Of a stretch of 64,000 nt of DNA, positions 11,132-25,200 are shown in pieces. The stretch spans positions 3,844,001 through 3,908,000 of the forward strand of contig NC_085124.1 in the NCBI RefSeq assembly GCF_030269925.1, given 5' to 3'. Under the pieces are notes generated by a model. The model saw only the letters and a program-made list of their open reading frames with translations, was not told the origin of the DNA and did no database searches. The position numbers and the translations under genes are program-made. The DNA comes from Bombyx mori (lineage: Eukaryota > Arthropoda > Insecta > Lepidoptera > Bombycidae). How positions within the stretch are numbered: position 1 is the first letter of the stretch; every line of letters begins with the position of its first letter.

Positions 11132-11684
11132 AAAATATCGTCATAAAGTGTATATAAAAGTGAACCGGTTACTTCGGTGTGCTAAAGAGCCTATTTGTAT
11201 TCCCGAGCAAAATCAACTGGTATGCGAATCTTCGACCAGATCCATTGAGATGTTATTTACTGAAATTCGCACAAGCCTACGAGTTGAATTTCAATAAACT
11301 TATTTTCTCTCTATTTTATTTATAACAACACAGATATTATTTATATTGAAATAAAGTGTACATAATTAATTAGCTCTTATTTAATGAGCTTTGTGTGTTT
11401 AGGTTAAACCTATTAATAGGTCATTTCGCATGAAGAGATTATTCAAAATCTACTGGAACTGCCTGATTTGGAATGCAGATTAAATTCGTTATAAATTAAG
11501 TTATTTATAGACACGGTGAATTTATTATTAATGAAATAACTGTTATTTTAGTAAATATTGCACATAGCCATTTCTGATATTTAAAAATGATTGTTTGTAT
11601 GATAGAGGTGAAACGGTGTCCTTATTGGTACTTCAGAGAAGATTTTTGTCGTGGTCTTATAACCGTGAGAAGGCGCAGGAGGGA

Positions 11685-12112
11685 TCTATATATTAATACG
11701 TGAAGCAAAAACTTTGTATACCTTTTTACGAAAATTGCGCGGACGGAGGATTATGAAATTTTCCACACTTATAGAGAATACAGAGAAGAAGTGCACAATG
11801 CTAATATTTTTTTCAAATAATGCATAAAAGATACCTTAAATCAATAAAGAAAACATTACACACACTACATACCACGTATTTGACGCACACACGCATGCAT
11901 ACTGTTTATTGTCAAACTTTTGTTCTTGACGTCTGTTGTCAAATTGAGAATAGATTAAATATATGTTTGTCTTTGTGGTCTTTATTTATATTTTTATAGT
12001 GTAGCCTTGGCAAAATTTGTGATTATAGAAGTATAAAATACAATCATAATAGTGTACAAACTTACAATTCCAATTAATTATAGTCGAATTTCGACTACTG
12101 CGGGACCTCTAG
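11685..12112 (+). mobile_element. Helitron-like non-autonomous element, family H1 (complete)
   Basis: It begins TC after an A (11684) and ends CTAG before a T (12113). Near the 3' end 'tagtcgaatttcgacta' forms a hairpin about 11 bases before CTAG. This is the structural definition of Helitron termini. It is 428 bases with no coding capacity. Matching copies are at 33810-34227 and 59180-59620. Confidence 0.8.
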
Positions 12113-12722
12113 TTTTAATAAATGTGTAACGTGTGTGGCCGGGTATTTTAATATAATAATAATTAGAAGTAACTTTGCTCTAATATGTGTCATATTATAT
12201 GAGGCTCTATGTCACGATTAGTCAAGATACTGTATCTAAATTAACTGATTTGACCGTTTAGAAATTAACTAGAAAAAGTATGAAAAATTCATTCTAGAAT
12301 TCTTCTAGCCACTCATGTAAAGCTTTCCTTCTTTAAGAACGGTTAGCTGGTAGAAAACTCAATTGTTGAGTTAAGCTCGCCATTTTTATATCTTATCGCA
12401 ATTACTGTAATATTAACTGTGTACAATTAAGAATAAAAAAATAATAATTCACTGATTCATTATCTTTCTAAAACGTGAAAATATATTGAAACTACTTTAC
12501 TACATATAAATAATATTTCGTGTTTGCTTTTCACACGTTTCTCTAACAGCAAAATTAAAATATACACTCACAATCAACACTCAATTTTGGTTTGAATAAA
12601 AATAACAAAACAATTAACAATTTTCGTTCGAACGTAAAAAGGACAGTCTTTTTTAAACATAGATATGTACATACAATCACAATCTAAAAATATATACAAA
12701 TAAATCTTACAAATATGACAAC
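12113..12722. other. UGT 3' flank
   Basis: AT-rich sequence downstream of the UGT stop (minus strand). It should hold the UGT 3' UTR. I do not see an unambiguous minus-strand AATAAA close to the stop. Confidence 0.5.
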
Positions 12723-13285
12723 TCACAATTTTTTTTTCTGCTCCATCAAAGAATTGCCAATCAGTCCCGTCGAATTATCGAATAACATTTTCATTTGTCG
12801 ATTCTGTATGAAAACCGCGAGCCTTTGGAAACTGGATCTTATCGCGAAGGAAATAAGAGCGTAGAAGGCTAAAGCGGATATCACAAATAGCATTGCCACA
12901 TCTAACAAGTAATATTGGATGAAGGTGAGGTCCTTTGCGGGAGATTGAAGATGATAGGCCCCTTTATGCCTTATGACGTATTCCGTCCAGTACACGGCCC
13001 TATCCAAAGGGCTCTCCTTCTGGTCTCGAAGCAAATTCTGTCGATATTTAACTTCCCTCCTATATTTTGGATTATTTATAACCTCTTGGATGGCTTCGTG
13101 CAGTTTGTCAGAAGTCAAATATTGGAACTCTAGTTTTTTAGCGTAGCCGTCGACTTCTGCTTTCGCGGCGTTGGCATCGTGGTCGCAGAAGACCGGTATG
13201 GTGACGATGGGTACGCCGTGGTAGACCGTTTCGAACATGCTCAATAGACCGCCGTGGGTGATGAAGGCCTTTATCTTTGGATGGC
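12723..13285 (-). CDS. UGT exon 6 (signature, membrane helix, C-terminus)
   Basis: It follows acceptor 'tataccacag' and encodes residues 352-538. It contains ITHGGLLSMFETVYHGVP and D386-H387 of the UGT signature, the single membrane helix at about 477-499 and a basic cytosolic tail ending EQKKKL. Stop TGA is at 12725-12723. Confidence 0.95.
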
Positions 13286-16200
13286 CTGTGGTATATTAAA
13301 GTTTTACTGTTATTAATGCTTGTCTAATGATCGAAATTGTACCATAATGACTAGACGTCTTTAGTAGGTTTAGGGCGTCTTGTGAGTCCGCACGGGTAGG
13401 TACCACCGCCCTGCCTATTTCTGCTGTGAAGCAGTAATGCGTTTCGGTTTGAAGGGTGGAGCATCCAGTGTACTGTAAAACCAAGTCTTAGAACTGATGC
13501 CTCAAAGGGCGCGGCGGTGTTTTAATTGTTGATGTCGATGGGCTCCGATTATCACCTACCATCAAGTTGGCCGTGAGCTCGTTCACTCATCTAAGCAAAA
13601 AAAACCTCAACATTTAGATTAATTTTATGTAATAGATTTCAAAGGTTTTGTTACTGAAGTTTTGACAGAGAGACAACAGAGAATAAAATATGAAAACAAT
13701 CGCTTTGTCTTAATTTTTTTAAGCTGACTTTCTGATTAGTCACACTTGAGTACGTCAATGTTTCCTTAACCAAAAAATAGGTAGACAAGCATCAAACTAA
13801 CAACAATTATCATTGAGCTCTATGACTCAGAAATGAAGATTCAAAGAGGAAAGAATTGTCCAATGACATTGACATGCACAAGCGTGTCCTATGACAAAGA
13901 GGAAGATTTGTGAATAAACTAACTTACCAAGTAAATCTTGCTGTGGTGACCATTTCAATAGCTTCACATTCGATGGTATGTCGGTCATATTTTGTACCGC
14001 GTCTTGTTTCCATAGAACCCTTTGTGGTAGTCTTCCTAGAGCATTAATTAGCATCCGATGAGCTGTTAAAGGCATTTTCGATGTCTTCACGGAAGATCCC
14101 ATGGAGACATACACAAAACCGGTGTCGCCTGCACCGGAAATCCATTCTTCTATTTCCTGTAGAAACAATATTCATCTTACTACTAACAATCACTAACAAT
14201 CACGCCACGTTAACTGGTCCCGTGCTAAGTTCGTAAAGAACTTGTGTTACAAGTACCAGATACCGGAAATAAATATAATATTTTCATTATACACATACAT
14301 ATATTTAATATACACCCATAACCCTGGAAAGACATTTTATATTTATCATACAAATATCTTCCCTTGGCGGGATTCGAACCCGCGACCCCCTTGTGTAGTG
14401 ACCATGTCACTTACCACTACAGCAGACGGCCGTTACACTACTACTACACTACCGACTACACTACATTCTACTGGTGGTAGGGCGGTTTGTGAGTCCGCAC
14501 GGGTAGGTAGCACCGCCCTGCCTATTTCTGCCGTGAAGCAGTAATAGGTTTCGGTCCTCCTTCGGTTAGACCTCACGTCACAAGGTAGGTGGCGGCATTT
14601 ACGTTGTAGATGTCTATGGGCTCCGGCAATCACTTAACATCAGGTGGGCCGTAAATTTTCCCAACCACCTAATAAAGCCACCACCCACCTAATAAAGCAC
14701 ATTGAGATTAAAATGTATTTTTCTTTGGTTAACCTGAGCAGGCGGGTGGGAGCACTTAGGCGGTTTACGGATTCAAAAGACAGTCCTGAGAAAACTGTGC
14801 TGCCCTTCAAATAGAAATAATGGAAACACTGCTATATCCATGAGCTTATAAACACTCTAACCGAAACACCTAGCATACGGTTTAGGATATAACTAGATAG
14901 TTTGGAATTAATTACTTAAATATATTTAAAGCCCAGAATTGCGTACCTTTCTAGATAACAGACTATTTTCACCAAAATCTTCTAAATTAAGTACCCCTAT
15001 ACAAATATGATGATGAAAATTTTATTAGTCATATAAATTAAGTAAAAACTTACTGGATCCAATCTCTTCGGTTCGATGCAATGTATACAGGCAATCTCAG
15101 CCACATTCGGCAAATAAGGCCTCGGATATGACACAGTATAATGCGCGTTCTGGAGGATAAAGCTAACGTTCTTGGACATATCGTACACGTGTGGCATCTG
15201 GCTACCGAAATGTCTTCTCAAGACCCCTTGAAGTATGGTCATGCTCACACCGTGGAGCGCCATCGCACCGATTTGCCACGCGGAGTTCATTGCTCTTTCA
15301 ATGATTCCCATGTTATCCGTGAAGGCTCTTCCAAAGAAAGGTGTGACGGAGTATGGCGCTGGGTTTCCTGCATTACTCAAAGGCATCGAGTAGAAGCCGA
15401 CCGTGTTAATGTACATGAAAGGCACTTTCATTTTGTATGTGATCCCCAGCGCGCACTCAGGATACGTTCCGTCGATGATGATGAGATCGTAAGTTCTTCC
15501 TGACTGCAGGAAAGACCGCATCTCGTAGTCTTTGAGTAGTGCGTCACATGCCTGAAGAAAATGTGTGGTGGACCTTTAATAGCTATACCTCTGGACTTTA
15601 ATTTTGATAGTTTAAGTGCTATTAGTTGATTTTAGCAAGCTTATTGCCTTGGCATTTGCTCGTCAGCATAAAACATACATAATACTACACTACAGTCTTA
15701 TCTCTTACTGTGAAAAAGTCATCGTGCATTTCTGTTAAAAGCTAAGATTATGGTCTGAATGGTTAAGATATTACTCTTGTATTATTCAAGATTATTTGTC
15801 AAATATATGTCAAATATATATGGTCACTTGGAAACAAATTGTCCAGAGTCCCCCTATTCTTTTTTTCCTACCTATTCTAGTAGCCTCGAAGGATTGTTCT
15901 AGATTCACCGAACTAGTAGGTGAGCTCACGGGGCTCAAACCGGGAGTGTTGCTAACACTGGCCCCAGCAAGAGCAGCGCTTTGCAGAATCTACGTCCGGA
16001 TCGGAAACGCGACCTACTGAGATGATCCGGCGAGAAACTCAGTGGGCTGTTTCTATTGGTTAATTTACTCGTCGAGCCCTTCGTCGCGAGCGACGGGTTC
16101 TGACCGGTGCTTGTGGTGCCTAAAAGCACCGTTAATGGATCGGGAGGATCCGTAATGACGTGCTTAGGGTGACGTCGACTGTTTACTATTCCACCAGATC

Positions 16201-19200
16201 GAGTATGGTTGGGCTATAAGCCCAATAAACAAAAAAACGAAGCTTACATAAAATCATAATATTCGTCTGAGACATTTAAATCTTGAAACGGTGTCAGGGA
16301 TTTGTTCTTAGTAACCTTTTTATTTATCCTTAAATCGAAATACCGACCTCATATCCATAGCGAAGTATATCAAAAGCTGGCAAAGGCTCCTCTCCTCTCA
16401 TTCTAGCACCAACAAGGTCCCAGGACATGTAGCTTTTAACGTATGATACCAGACCTTCTGGAGCTATTTCTTCTAAGCCAGCGATGTGGAAATCAGGTGG
16501 AAACGCACTTATGAAAGTAATATTGTGTCCTCTGCAATTTGAAACGTTTAATTATTAGTTTGTGTTTTGCGTTAGTTTTTCGATACGTTTTGTTCCCACG
16601 TATCCAACTGCCTATGAACCATATAACAATGGTAAATTAATACTAGAAATATAATATACTAGCGTCCCGCCCTCGCTTCGCTTCGGAAACTGTAATTTAT
16701 TATTGATTTCTCCACTATTTAATGAATGTTATTATACATATGAACCTTCCTCTTCAATCACTCTATCTATTTAAAAAAACCGCGTCAAAATCCGTTGCGT
16801 AGTTTTAAAGATTTAAGCATACATAGGGATATAGGGACAGAGAAAGCGACTTTGTTTTATACTGTGTAGTGAAGAGACAGTTGTAAAATGATTTTATGGA
16901 AACTGCTTGGAAATGCTATGTAAATTGTTTCATTGATCTAAGTCGGGCAGCTTAACTCTCAGCCCACTGGATTAAATGGCTTCTGAAGTTCAGATCACGC
17001 TGTAATAAATTCCATTACTCACCGTTCACTTCAAACTTGAGCACGTAAACAGAAATAGTAAACAACCTGATTTTATGTTAATTTGCATAATATCATAATA
17101 TTCTAACGGTAATATTAATAATTTTATCGGTAGGCAGCGGCTTGGCTCTGCTCCTGGCATTACTGTAGTTCATGGGTGACGGTAACCACTCACCATCAGG
17201 TGGGCCGTATGTTTGTATGCCTGCAAGGGCAATAAAAAATACATAACCTTTTTTTTTATTGTTAAGATGTTGTTGTTAAGATGTTTTTTTTATTGTTAAG
17301 ATGTCACCTGTTGTTGAGTGCTTACCAGAGCCCATAGACATCTACAACGTAAACGCCGCTACCCGCCTTGAGATATGAGTTCTAAGGTCTTACTTGTACA
17401 ATGGCTGCCCCGCCCTTCAAATCGAAACGCATTACTGCTTCACGACAGAAATAGGCAGGGTGGTGGTACCTGTGCAGACTCACAAAGTGTCCTACCACCA
17501 CTAATTACGCAAATTATAATTTTGCGGCTTTGATTTTTATTACACAATGTTATTCCTTTACCGTGGAAGTCAATCGTGAACATTTGTTAAGTACATACGT
17601 ATTTCATTAGAAACATTGGTACCCGCCTGCGGAATTCGAACACCGGTGCATCGCTGGATACGAATGCACCGGACGTCTTACCCCTTAGGCCACGACGATT
17701 ATTATAATAATACTAGCTGACCCGGCAAACATTGTTTTGCCATATATAAGATTTCTAGGGAATTTCTAGTGAAGAAAAAAAAAACTAACTTATTGTAAGT
17801 GAGTAAGGATGTGGTAAATGAGTGAAAGAGGTATGTAGTGCTGGAAAGATGAGGGAATATATAGGTAATAAAAATAACAAAACCTCATTCAACCACATAA
17901 TACCTCATTATAACAAAAAAAATATCCAAATAAAAAAATATGTTAGGGGTGGACAACCCTAATCACTTAGGGGTATGAAAAATAGATAGTAGCCGATTCT
18001 CAGGCTTACTGAATATGCATAAAAAATTTCATGAGAATCGGTCAAGCGATTTCGGAGAAGTAAGGGAACGAACATTGTGACGCGAGAATTTTATATATTA
18101 GATGTTAACGAAGCAATTTCCAGAAATAAATATTACAACAGAATCAAAAATGATTTAAGTCCACATTGTAATTCATGATGAAAAATTCAAGTGTTCCTAT
18201 TTGACGAGCAGGGCCGGTAGCAATCAAATATAAAAACGTAATGACCGTATAATGTTTCCACATGCGTCCGGAAACCTCTTTTACCTTCCAACCTTGGATA
18301 ATACCCGCTTCTTATAAGGATAATTGCTGGCGGGCATTTACTCTACTTTTCGGTTGGTCACTACAGAAATATAATTTTTTTTTGTCTGTTAATGACAATG
18401 CTGTCTCTTTTATTTTGGTTTAATTTTTTTTAAATGTACCTATGGAAGACAAAAAATGAAGTGAATTACATTGTAAGCCTATTCGCGCTTGTATCACAGT
18501 GCTTTCAGAGAAGCTCAGAGCTTTTAGTATTAAGTAGCAGTGTTAATAAACGCAGTGGTTTCAGGTTATTAGGAATGAACTTTGTGTTACGCCGCTAAGA
18601 GTAACGCCATCTATCGTCGAATAGCAGAAACGAATATCATAAGAACTAGTAATATCGAGAACGCTCGTGAGTAGTAACGCCATCTATTATCAAATAGCGG
18701 AAACATATGTTAAAGCGACTGGGTTTTTCCAGGAATCGTCTCGATAATTTTAGAGATGTCGTACCGACTATAAAAGCGTTGCAGAGGTGGTAGGAAGGCA
18801 GTAAGTGATCGGTTCTACTCGGAGCGAAACAGCGAACGGATCACCTGACGCGAAGCGGAAGAAGTGAATGGAGAATTTTAAAGTGTTCGTTAAGTGTTTT
18901 AAGTGTTTAATAGGATTTTAATTTGTACTTTGATGGAGTTTTATTTATCCCGAACCCCAGCCCATAACATTACGCGACTATCTTTCGAAGAACTTTTCAT
19001 GGTGCATGGTGGTATAAAGCCGGTGAGCGTCAGAATAACTCCGTCGCTCCAGAGATTCCAAACTGTCTGTGAGATCAGAATTATCGACAACCCGATAACC
19101 AAAATCACTCGAGCAAAGATTTTAAGTAAACATCAACTATTTATCAAACTAAAATCAGGAAAAGTTTCCCTGATTTTATCATCTCTATATAATTTTGAAT

Positions 19201-22200
19201 GTCATGCATAGCTTGTACAATTATTCAATTCAACTAGGTACAGTTCCGTCGAACTTCAAAAGTTTATCGGTTTTACTTAAAAATAACGTTATTATTCTGT
19301 TCGAAATTGTTCTTAAGCGTAACATGGATCGAGAAGTAGAATTTATCTTTGTGGCCTTTTGGTTCATAAACTTTAAGATAGCAAATCAATTTGGACTCAA
19401 TATTTATTGTAAAACTTTCACTTTGAGATCCTCACAATTATGGCCAATCTATTAACATAACAACATTATGTGCAGGCCCTGTATATAATAAAACAAGCGT
19501 TAAAGTCGTCGTGGCCTAAAGGATAAGACGCCCGGTGCGTATTGAGCGATGCACCGGCGTTCGTATCCCACAGGCGGGTACCAATTTTTCTAATGAAATA
19601 CGTACTTAACAAATGTTCACGATTGACTTCCACGGTGAAGGAATATCGTCTTGTAATAAAAATCAAGACCACAAAAATTATAATTTGCGTAATTGCCGGT
19701 GGTAGGACCTCTTGTGAGTCCGCACGGATAGGTCTCACTACCCCGCCTATTTCCGCTGTGAAGCAGTAATGCGTTTCGGTTTGAAGGGTGGGGCAGCTGT
19801 TGTAACTATACTGAGACCTTAGAACTTATATCTCAAGGTGGGTGGCGCACTTACGTTGTAGATGTCTATGGGCTCCAGTAACCACTTAACACCAGGTGGG
19901 CTGTGGACTCGTCCACCCATCTAAGCAATAAAAATAAAAATAAACCTGCAATGAAAATATTTTTCTAATTAAATTTGGTACTTTTAAAAAAATTGCAACA
20001 ATTCCAATATCTGAGACAACTAACTGCAGAATCACTAACTTGAGATTATGTAAATATATGGTTTTTTTTTTTTTTGGTCAGGAGGAAATCTCCGGACTTC
20101 CGCCCTCCACTGGGGATGGAGGGCGGGGCATGTCGGAGTTGAACCGACTAAAACCTCCTGTCGCTCAACAACCAGCATCCAAACCTCGCATGAGACAGAA
20201 CTCATGAAAAGGCAAAGGGGGGAAAGTGAAGCGTTTAGTGCGGAGCACATCTCTCCCATCACCCTCCCCCTCGGGACGCCGGACTGGCGGTCGTCGGCGC
20301 CACGACCACCAGTCCTCTCGGTCGGCAGGCTATCCGAAGCCCGCCTAGATGGCGCCGGTTAGAATGGTCTACCCTCGGAATACCCCGCTGGGTCAGAACC
20401 AGCGTGGGTTGAGGATAGCCGGCCTTCCGTCACCCGGACGCTCTTGCATAAAACGCGTGCAGAGCAGCTTGCACGTCATCTTCTTGGGTCCCCTTCGCCG
20501 GTCCCCAGGCCGACATGTGAGAGAGACCCGAAACACTTAGAGGGCCAGGGCTTGGGCGAAATCCGCCTCCCTGACCCCCGCTCGACGGCGGCGGGCCTGC
20601 GCGTCTCGCACGCGCCCCGCCGCCTCCTTCTGCGAGATGGTGCACTCGCAGAAGTCGAGCATCGCCTTCCACGACTCGTCGTCACCGAGCATTGATGCCA
20701 CAACACCCGGCAACGACAAGTCGTTTCCTATTTTTGCGACAAGGACACGGCGCCACCCCTCCCATGCGGGGCAGGAGACGAGCGTGTGCTCCGCCGTGTC
20801 CAAGTCGCAACCACAATGGTGGCACTCTGCCGTCAGCTCGGCTCCGATCCGGTGTAGGAACTCACCGAAGCAACCATGCCCAGTGAGCGTGCGTGAGCCG
20901 GAAAGTGAGGCGTCCTCTGTCACGATTCACCCAATTCACAAGAACCGGGCGAATCGCCTTGACGGTCCTACGACCAGCCGAAGGATCGGCCAGCCGTCTG
21001 GACCATGACTCCAGCTAAATATATGGTAGACCAAATATTTACTATCTCTGTAATCTGTCACTCATATCTGACAATCGTAACATTATGGCATAAATAATTC
21101 CATATTTTTATAAAACAATTCCCCTCCGTCAGTTCCTGTCCATGGCGCTTACCGACTTGAGCTTCGATGAGAATAAATCCATTACTCCATCCCTCCACTT
21201 GGCTGGAGGCCAAACTCGGGCTGCCTTGCCCTCCGTATACCCAATAGAACATACGTCTACATTAGTACATTAGTAGCTTATAGACACGCAGTCAACGCTC
21301 TTACAATACTTTGCCACATCCTGTATTGCATCGAGAAGGTTTGCAGAAGTCATAGTGGATTTCCACTATACCAGACCCAACGGTGTTCTAGCGATGATAA
21401 TTAGCTATTTCGACTCACGTTACATAAGTCGTTGCATTATGATCCGCGTGAAGCGACTTAAGCTAATCGTATCATATCATAACGCGAAAGATGTATTTAA
21501 CTTCTAATCTGGATGTAACGCCGAATTCAAATTTAATTCTAAAATCTTAATCATCTTTATTTCGCACTAGCGGTCCGCTCCGGCAACGATATCTGACGTT
21601 GTTTTATTTTTTTAAATAAAAGAACACTTATTGCGGTATAACTATAGTAGTTAGACATATGCTGTTGCGATACTTCTTTTAATACGCTTTTTGTAAATAA
21701 CAATGTGTTCTACAAAGTCGTAGTGCATTATTTTATTCTATCATCAATAGTTTTCGCAGGGCACACCATGTAATAATGAATATTTTAGGTATTTTTTTGA
21801 CCCCTTGGGTTACTTTGGAGTTTTAGTAAGATCCCTAATTGTTTTCAAAAAAGATTATTGCCTATGTCATTCGGGAATAGTGTAGCTTCCAAACAGTGAA
21901 ATAATTTTTCAAATCGGTTCAGTAGTTTCGGAGCCTATTCAATACAAACAAACATACAAATCTTTCCTCTTTATAATATTAGTATAGACCTATAGACAAA
22001 CAAACAAACAAATCTTTCCTCTTTATAATATTAGTATAGATAGGCCTTTGTAGCTTTATTAAATAAAGAAATGTATATAATTGTTCCTCACCTTCGGGTA
22101 AGTCCTCCAGCAAGCGACCAGAATGGTATCTTATGTGACTTGGTCCCTCCCATTGTGATCATTAGTATATCACTGCCACACACTGATGCCACCAGCAGTA

Positions 22201-25200
22201 TAGGCAGGCCTATTATTGGCCAACGAGTCCCCTGCAAAAAAGAAATAGTAAGATGAATATATTTCGTCAGATTCATTAAAGATAATATAACTTGAATTTT
22301 TTTTTAGATAATCGCTTTTGGTAGATGTTAAAATTGCCTCGAAGGCTGAACGAATTCACGGTCCATCCGATATTAAGTGGTTACTGGAGTCTATAGACAT
22401 CAACAACGAAAATGTCACCGCCCACATGAGACAAACGATTTCTTGGTATTCTATGGTACATCATCTACCGCACCCTTTAAACTGGAATGCATAACTGCTT
22501 CGCGGTAGCAATTGGTTGTACCTACTCGTGCGAGTTCACAAAACCCCCTACCGCCAAATATTTTTTTTTTTCCTACCTAAGCTGGTAGCCTTGAGAGGCT
22601 ATTCCAGCGTAACCTTAACTAGTAGGTGAGCTCACGGGGCTCAAACCTGACGACGTTGCTAGCACGAACCCTAGCAAGAGCCGTGCTTCGCAGAATCTAC
22701 CACCGGATCGGAAACGCGACCCACTGAGAAGATCCGGCGAGAAACTCAGTGGGCTGTGTCTGAGGGTTAATTTACTCGTCGAGCCGTTCGTCGCAAGCGA
22801 CGGGTTCGACGAGAACGGTGACCGGTGCTTGAGGTACCTAAAAGCACCGTTAGTGGATCGGGAGGATCCGAGATGACGTGTTTTGGGCGACGTCGACTGC
22901 TTTCCATTCTTTCCGCAGGATCGGGACCAAACATTAAGCAATGTATCCTTATAATAGGAATGTAAATTCTAGTTTTGTTGTCTATTCCTCGCCCGCAAAA
23001 AAGGCAGCATTGTGGCAATGGCGGGCTCAAAGTACATGCTCCCGTTGGTGATTTAACTTTGTTGATACAACATTGAAACATTTAGTTATATCGTTTAATT
23101 TCTACACTTCATATTGCACACAATATGCGATGTTACTTTTATAGAGAAAAAAAAATATTGTTTGTAAATGTGTTTTATGGACGATAGTTACGACGTCATT
23201 AGCATAACTATTCGAAGTACTCTGACGTCACGCGAGTTGAGAGATAAATGTATCACAAGCCAACGCTTGGGCCGATCGTGCCTCTCTATCGCTTGTTCCG
23301 CGCTCTCGCTTGCACGCTTAGGCGGAACGTGACACTTTTTCGTCCGTGTAGCCGGTGTTCATCGATTTATAAGACGTTATCAAGTCAAAAAACATTCTAG
23401 AATAACTACAGTAGGATAACAATGACCTACATAAACGAAGTTACTGTCTATCCTTAAACGATAAATTTATTAAGGTTAACATAACAATAAATGTTTGTAA
23501 TGTGTGAAGTGTATTTAACATAGACGACTGTGTGCATTTTGATTTAACTGTTATATTACTTTTAACTGATATATTATAATAGTTTATGGCCAAACATAAA
23601 CTCTCGTTTGAAAGTTTTTCGCACATAGATTTATGTATATAGATGAGATGATTTACTGGTGGTAGGACCTCTTGTGAGTCCGCGCGGGTAGGTACCACCG
23701 CCCGGCCTATTTCTGCCGTGAAGCAGTAATGCGTTTCGGTTTGAAGGGTGGGGCAGCCGTTGTAACTATACTGAGACCTTAGAACTTATATCTCAAGGGG
23801 GTGGGTGGCGCATTTACGTTGTAGATGTCTATGGGCTCCAGTAACCACTTAACACCAGGTGGGCTGTGAGTTCGTCCACACATCTAAGCAATAAAAAAAT
23901 TCAAAAAAATATAGATGAGTGATATCACATACCGTTCGCGAAACAAAACATTAAAAAATATAGGTATCTAAAATCAGATTATGCTAATGCCTCTTCACTA
24001 ATTTGTTTTTTAATAATTTAAAACACACAAGCAGATGTCATGATATATTGCGACTGCTACATAACGTCCCTTTTTCTACCATACATGAGATTTATGTTAA
24101 TTTGTAAAAAAAAAACAATTAAAAAACCTTTGATTTTTCGTGCCTTTATGGAACGTACCTAAAATGGTAGAACAATAAAAGTTAATATATTTATCTTGTT
24201 TTGAGATCTGCCCTTATCAAAGTTTTGCTGTGAAACTCTGGTTACTTTTTAATTCTCAAATTTCAAATCTATCAGTTTTTACCTTCTACCTGTTTTAGTT
24301 ATTATTCATACGTTTCATTCTAAGCTCACAAAAAACTAACTTTTAAGTAATCTTTGTACAATATAGATTTTTTTTATATATATACGAATAATTCAAGACC
24401 AAAATTTGATAGATCAGTCCAGCCGTTCTCGAGTTTTAGCGTGACTAACGAACAGCAATTCATTTTTATATACATTTTTTTTATGGCTTAGATGGGTGGA
24501 CGAGCTCACAGCCCACCTGGTGTTAAGTGGTTACTGGAGCTAATAGACATCTACAACGTAAATGCGCCACCCGCCTTGAGACATAAGTTCTAAGGTCTCA
24601 GGTATAGTTACAACGGCTGCCGCACCCTTCAAACCGAAACGCATTACTGCTTCACGGCAGAAATAAGCAGGGGGCTGGTACCTACCCGCGCGGACTCTCA
24701 AGAGGTCCTACCACCAGTAAAATTATCAGCTCCATCGCGCGATTTTACTTTAAAAGCGACTGTCATTGAATATACAGTGGGCAGTGGAGGTAAATAAAGG
24801 CATCTTATAAAATACTGAAATCACGTCTGTATAAATAATAGTAAATATGAATTTACTATTATCTATTTACTATTTACTATGACTATAAATAATTCATACA
24901 TGTGCTTCCATTAATTGTGATCTACGTACAATTCTGTTACAAAGTTATTTAATTTTAAAATATTTTACTTAAATAGCGCTTATTGAATCAATTTAATGCG
25001 TATAACTAAAACTAGAAGAACGATATAATAAACTAAATTATAAACTAACAAACTTGATAAAAAATAGTGATCACCAAACTGATATTTTAACATTATGTTA
25101 ATCATTGTGATAATTTTGATATTGTGTAAATTATGCCCTCTTTGCCTACTTTTAATACACAACAGAGGGAAATAGAAAATATACTTTAACGCGGTAGATG

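Noticed and set aside
14362..14432. A possible tRNA gene (A and B boxes, minus strand)
   Set aside because: The acceptor stem does not close and the sequence runs on into an AT-rich tail typical of a SINE. The same reasoning applies to the tRNA-like heads at 5922, 17698, 19506, 29970 and 63028.
15141..15503. A 120-codon + strand frame
   Set aside because: It is the antisense shadow of UGT exon 4.
18903..19211. A 102-codon frame after the LTR-like unit
   Set aside because: It begins inside the repeat and has no resemblance to Gag or any other domain I know.
19542..19769. Similar short frames in many places containing ESARVG and PISAVKQ-like peptides
   Set aside because: They are translations of the SINE tail, not conserved proteins.
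20349..21008. Several overlapping frames in the GC-rich 20-21 kb stretch
   Set aside because: They are other-frame shadows of the R1 LINE ORF on the minus strand.
22088..22276. A 62-codon frame that would start the UGT at Met 22276
   Set aside because: Its first 15 codons are the pyrimidine tract and AG of a strong splice acceptor. The upstream ATG exon gives a cleaner signal peptide. Kept only as an alternative start.
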